NCBI RefSeq assembly: GCF_046557915.1
Contig: NZ_JBHEBG010000004.1
Location: 186,001-250,000 of the forward strand
Length of the DNA stretch: 64,000 bases
Source: JBHEBG01 sp046557915
Lineage (GTDB): Bacteria; Bacteroidota; Bacteroidia; Flavobacteriales; Flavobacteriaceae
Reading direction: 5' to 3'
Numbering within the stretch: the first letter of the stretch is position 1; the number at the start of each line of letters is the position of its first letter. Shown here piece by piece: positions 62,305 to 64,000 of this stretch. A model generated the notes under the pieces. It did no database searches and had not been told where the DNA came from. It saw nothing but the letters and a program-made list of their open reading frames with translations. The translations under genes were made by a program, and so were the position numbers.

Positions 62305-64000
62305 TTAAAAATTACCAATTCTAATGATATCTGCAAAGATACCGGAAGCGGTAACTTCCGCCCCTGCACCGGCCCCTTTTATGATCATAGGTTGATCTGG
62401 ATAACGTTCCGTGTAAAACAATACAATGTTATCGCTACCTTCCAAGTTGTAAAAATCGTGTTTCTTGGGAATGTTTTGCAATCCAACACTGGCTTTCCCA
62501 TCTTCAAATTGCGCTACATATTTTAGTTTACTTTCCGAAGCTTGAGCCTCCTTATAAAGTTCCTGAAAAATCGCTTCGTTTTTCTCTAATGATGAAAAGA
62601 AATCTTCGTTATTTTTGGTGTCCAAAGCTTGCTGTGGTAAGAAAGATTTGTTCTCAATGTCTTCAATTTCGAGCTGATAGCCGCTCTCACGTGCCAAAAT
62701 TAGAATTTTTCGCATTACGTCTACGCCGCTTAGATCAATTTTTGGATCGGGTTCGGTATAGCCTTCTTCCTGTGCCTGTTTTACAATATCTTTAAAGGTG
62801 TTTTTCGCATTAAAATTGTTGAAAACAAAGTTTAGGCTACCAGATAATACGGCCTGTATTTTTAGCACTTTATCCCCGGAGGCTATTAGGTGTTTAAGGG
62901 TATCTATGATGGGAAGTCCGGCACCAACATTAGTTTCGAACAAAAATGGGGCGTTGTATTCCTTAGCCAGGTTTTTAAGTTTTCTATAGTTATTGTATTC
63001 CGATGAACAGGCAATTTTGTTGCAGGTAACCACAGAAATACTTTGTCCCAAGTAGGTAGCATAGGTATCGGAAACGATATCACTAGCGGTATTGTCCACA
63101 AAAATACTGTTCCTATAATTTAGTTCCTTTACCTTGTTAAAAAAAGCTGTTTTATCTGCTTTTTCACCTGCCGCCAAGGCTTTTTCCCATGAATCTAAGG
63201 CAATACCGTTCTCTGAAAAGACCATGGTACGCGAGTTAGAAATACCTATAACCCGGATATTAAGCTTTAAGTTCTCCTTAAGGTATTTTTGTTGCTGCTG
63301 TATTTGGGTAAGCAATTTGGAACCTACGTTTCCTACGCCCATTACAAACAGGTTTAATTGTTTTATGTTCTCTTCAAAGAATTCCTCGTGCAGGGAGTTC
63401 AGCGCTTTTTTAACATCTTCCTTGTCAATTACCGCGGAGATATTTCTTTCGGATGCGCCTTGCGCTATTGCCCTGATGTTTACATTATTTTTTCCCAAAG
63501 TACTGAACATTTTACCGCTAAGTCCTTGATGACTCTTCATCTTGTCGCCCACTAGGGCAATAATGGCCAAATCTTTTTCAGCGATTACGGGTTTTATTTT
63601 CTCCAAGGAGATTTCATATTCAAAAGCTTCATTGACCACAAGAACGGCACGATCAATATCGTCCGATGAAATTCCTACACAAATAGAATGTTCAGAGGAT
63701 GCTTGGGTTATGAGGATGACACTTATTTGATTCAATGAGAGCACCTCAAAAAAACGTTTTGAAATTCCGGGGATACCTACCATACCGGATCCTTCCAAAG
63801 ATAACAAGGCAATATGCTCTACATGGCTAATTCCTCTTACCGTTTTGCCTTCTTTGAGTTGATTTTTGGTAATTAAAGTACCGGGATCGGAGGGCTTAAA
63901 GGTATTTTTTATGCGGATCGGAATACCCATGGAAAGCACAGGTTGTATAGTAGGAGGGTACAGTACCTTGGCTCCAAAATGGGATAGTTCCATTGCTTCT
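62305..64000 (-). CDS. thrA: Bifunctional aspartokinase/homoserine dehydrogenase I (partial)
   Basis: The C-terminal 565 codons are in the window; the N-terminal kinase catalytic lobe lies beyond the right edge. Visible are the end of the kinase domain (EAMELSHFGAKVLYPPTI), two ACT regulatory domains (about residues 75-215 of this part, with SSEHSICVGISSDDIDRA and GASERNISAVI), then homoserine dehydrogenase with NAD(P) site MGVGNVGSKLLTQIQ, VTCNKIACSS and VFNNFNAKNTFKDI. First step and third step of threonine synthesis from aspartate. The operon promoter lies outside. Confidence 0.94.
   Translation of the reverse strand, partial: EAMELSHFGAKVLYPPTIQPVLSMGIPIRIKNTFKPSDPGTLITKNQLKEGKTVRGISHVEHIALLSLEGSGMVGIPGISKRFFEVLSLNQISVILITQASSEHSICVGISSDDIDRAVLVVNEAFEYEISLEKIKPVIAEKDLAIIALVGDKMKSHQGLSGKMFSTLGKNNVNIRAIAQGASERNISAVIDKEDVKKALNSLHEEFFEENIKQLNLFVMGVGNVGSKLLTQIQQQQKYLKENLKLNIRVIGISNSRTMVFSENGIALDSWEKALAAGEKADKTAFFNKVKELNYRNSIFVDNTASDIVSDTYATYLGQSISVVTCNKIACSSEYNNYRKLKNLAKEYNAPFLFETNVGAGLPIIDTLKHLIASGDKVLKIQAVLSGSLNFVFNNFNAKNTFKDIVKQAQEEGYTEPDPKIDLSGVDVMRKILILARESGYQLEIEDIENKSFLPQQALDTKNNEDFFSSLEKNEAIFQELYKEAQASESKLKYVAQFEDGKASVGLQNIPKKHDFYNLEGSDNIVLFYTERYPDQPMIIKGAGAGAEVTASGIFADIIRIGNF

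Overview
The window reads as chromosomal core DNA of a marine-type member of the Flavobacteriaceae (Bacteroidota). Evidence: AT-rich genes with almost no Shine-Dalgarno sequences; several promoters of the Bacteroidota type (TTTG, 19-nt spacer, TAnnTTTG); lipoproteins and outer-membrane proteins of flavobacterial type; DUF3822-rsmD, sixA-ppk1-ppx and RDD/SpoIIM gene neighbourhoods typical of the family. The genus cannot be fixed from the sequence alone. I see no insertion sequence, prophage, CRISPR array or tRNA gene; one structural RNA (RNase P RNA) is present.

Layout. 1-3.4 kb: a membrane-protein cluster (DUF4129-like, multi-pass protein, SpoIIM family, RDD family) plus a TRIC-type channel. 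3.4-8.5 kb: lipoprotein cyclophilin, CoA-type Nudix hydrolase, acyltransferase, an ECF sigma factor with a membrane partner, and an exported M20 amidohydrolase. 8.6-16.1 kb: GH13 glucosidase, two small outer-membrane-like proteins, xerD, aroQ, a PQQ-type sugar dehydrogenase lipoprotein, DUF3817, dihydrolipoyl dehydrogenase. 16.3-18 kb: two tandem MsrB enzymes, one cytosolic and one a lipoprotein, and a collagen-like lipoprotein. 18.1-26.2 kb: an alpha-glucan island (glgE, maltokinase, glgB, GH31 glucosidase). 26.2-28.4 kb: M48 protease lipoprotein and an MFS exporter.

28.4-31.4 kb is a four-gene operon running leftwards: ECF sigma factor, probable anti-sigma factor, then two exported repeat proteins (DYG-repeat and SGSGD-repeat, both predicted beta-solenoids). 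31.6-45.6 kb holds housekeeping genes: lon, cmk, a Kbp-like BON-LysM protein, rpsA, pyrR-pyrB, rnz, pdxH, the polyphosphate set sixA-ppk1-ppx, miaE and TMEM220. 45.6-51.4 kb: dnaX, rnpB, rsmD, DUF3822, a RecD-like helicase. 51.5-55.3 kb: DUF4126, then kdsB-HAD-kdnB-like genes that point to a modified Kdo sugar in the lipopolysaccharide, and an acyltransferase. 55.3-60 kb: yebC, pterin dehydratase, an epimerase-like protein, glutaminase, gcvT. 60-64 kb: the threonine operon thrA (cut by the window end)-thrB-thrC.

How the genes work together: GlgE, maltokinase and GlgB can turn maltose plus ATP into branched alpha-glucan through maltose 1-phosphate, and the GH31 and GH13 enzymes can take alpha-glucosides apart again. 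SixA-PPK1-PPX covers polyphosphate turnover. The thr genes take aspartate semialdehyde to threonine. The least explained parts are the sigma/anti-sigma/solenoid operon, the SpoIIM-RDD membrane cluster, the Kdo-modifying branch and a perfect 18-bp palindrome between glgB and the GH31 gene.
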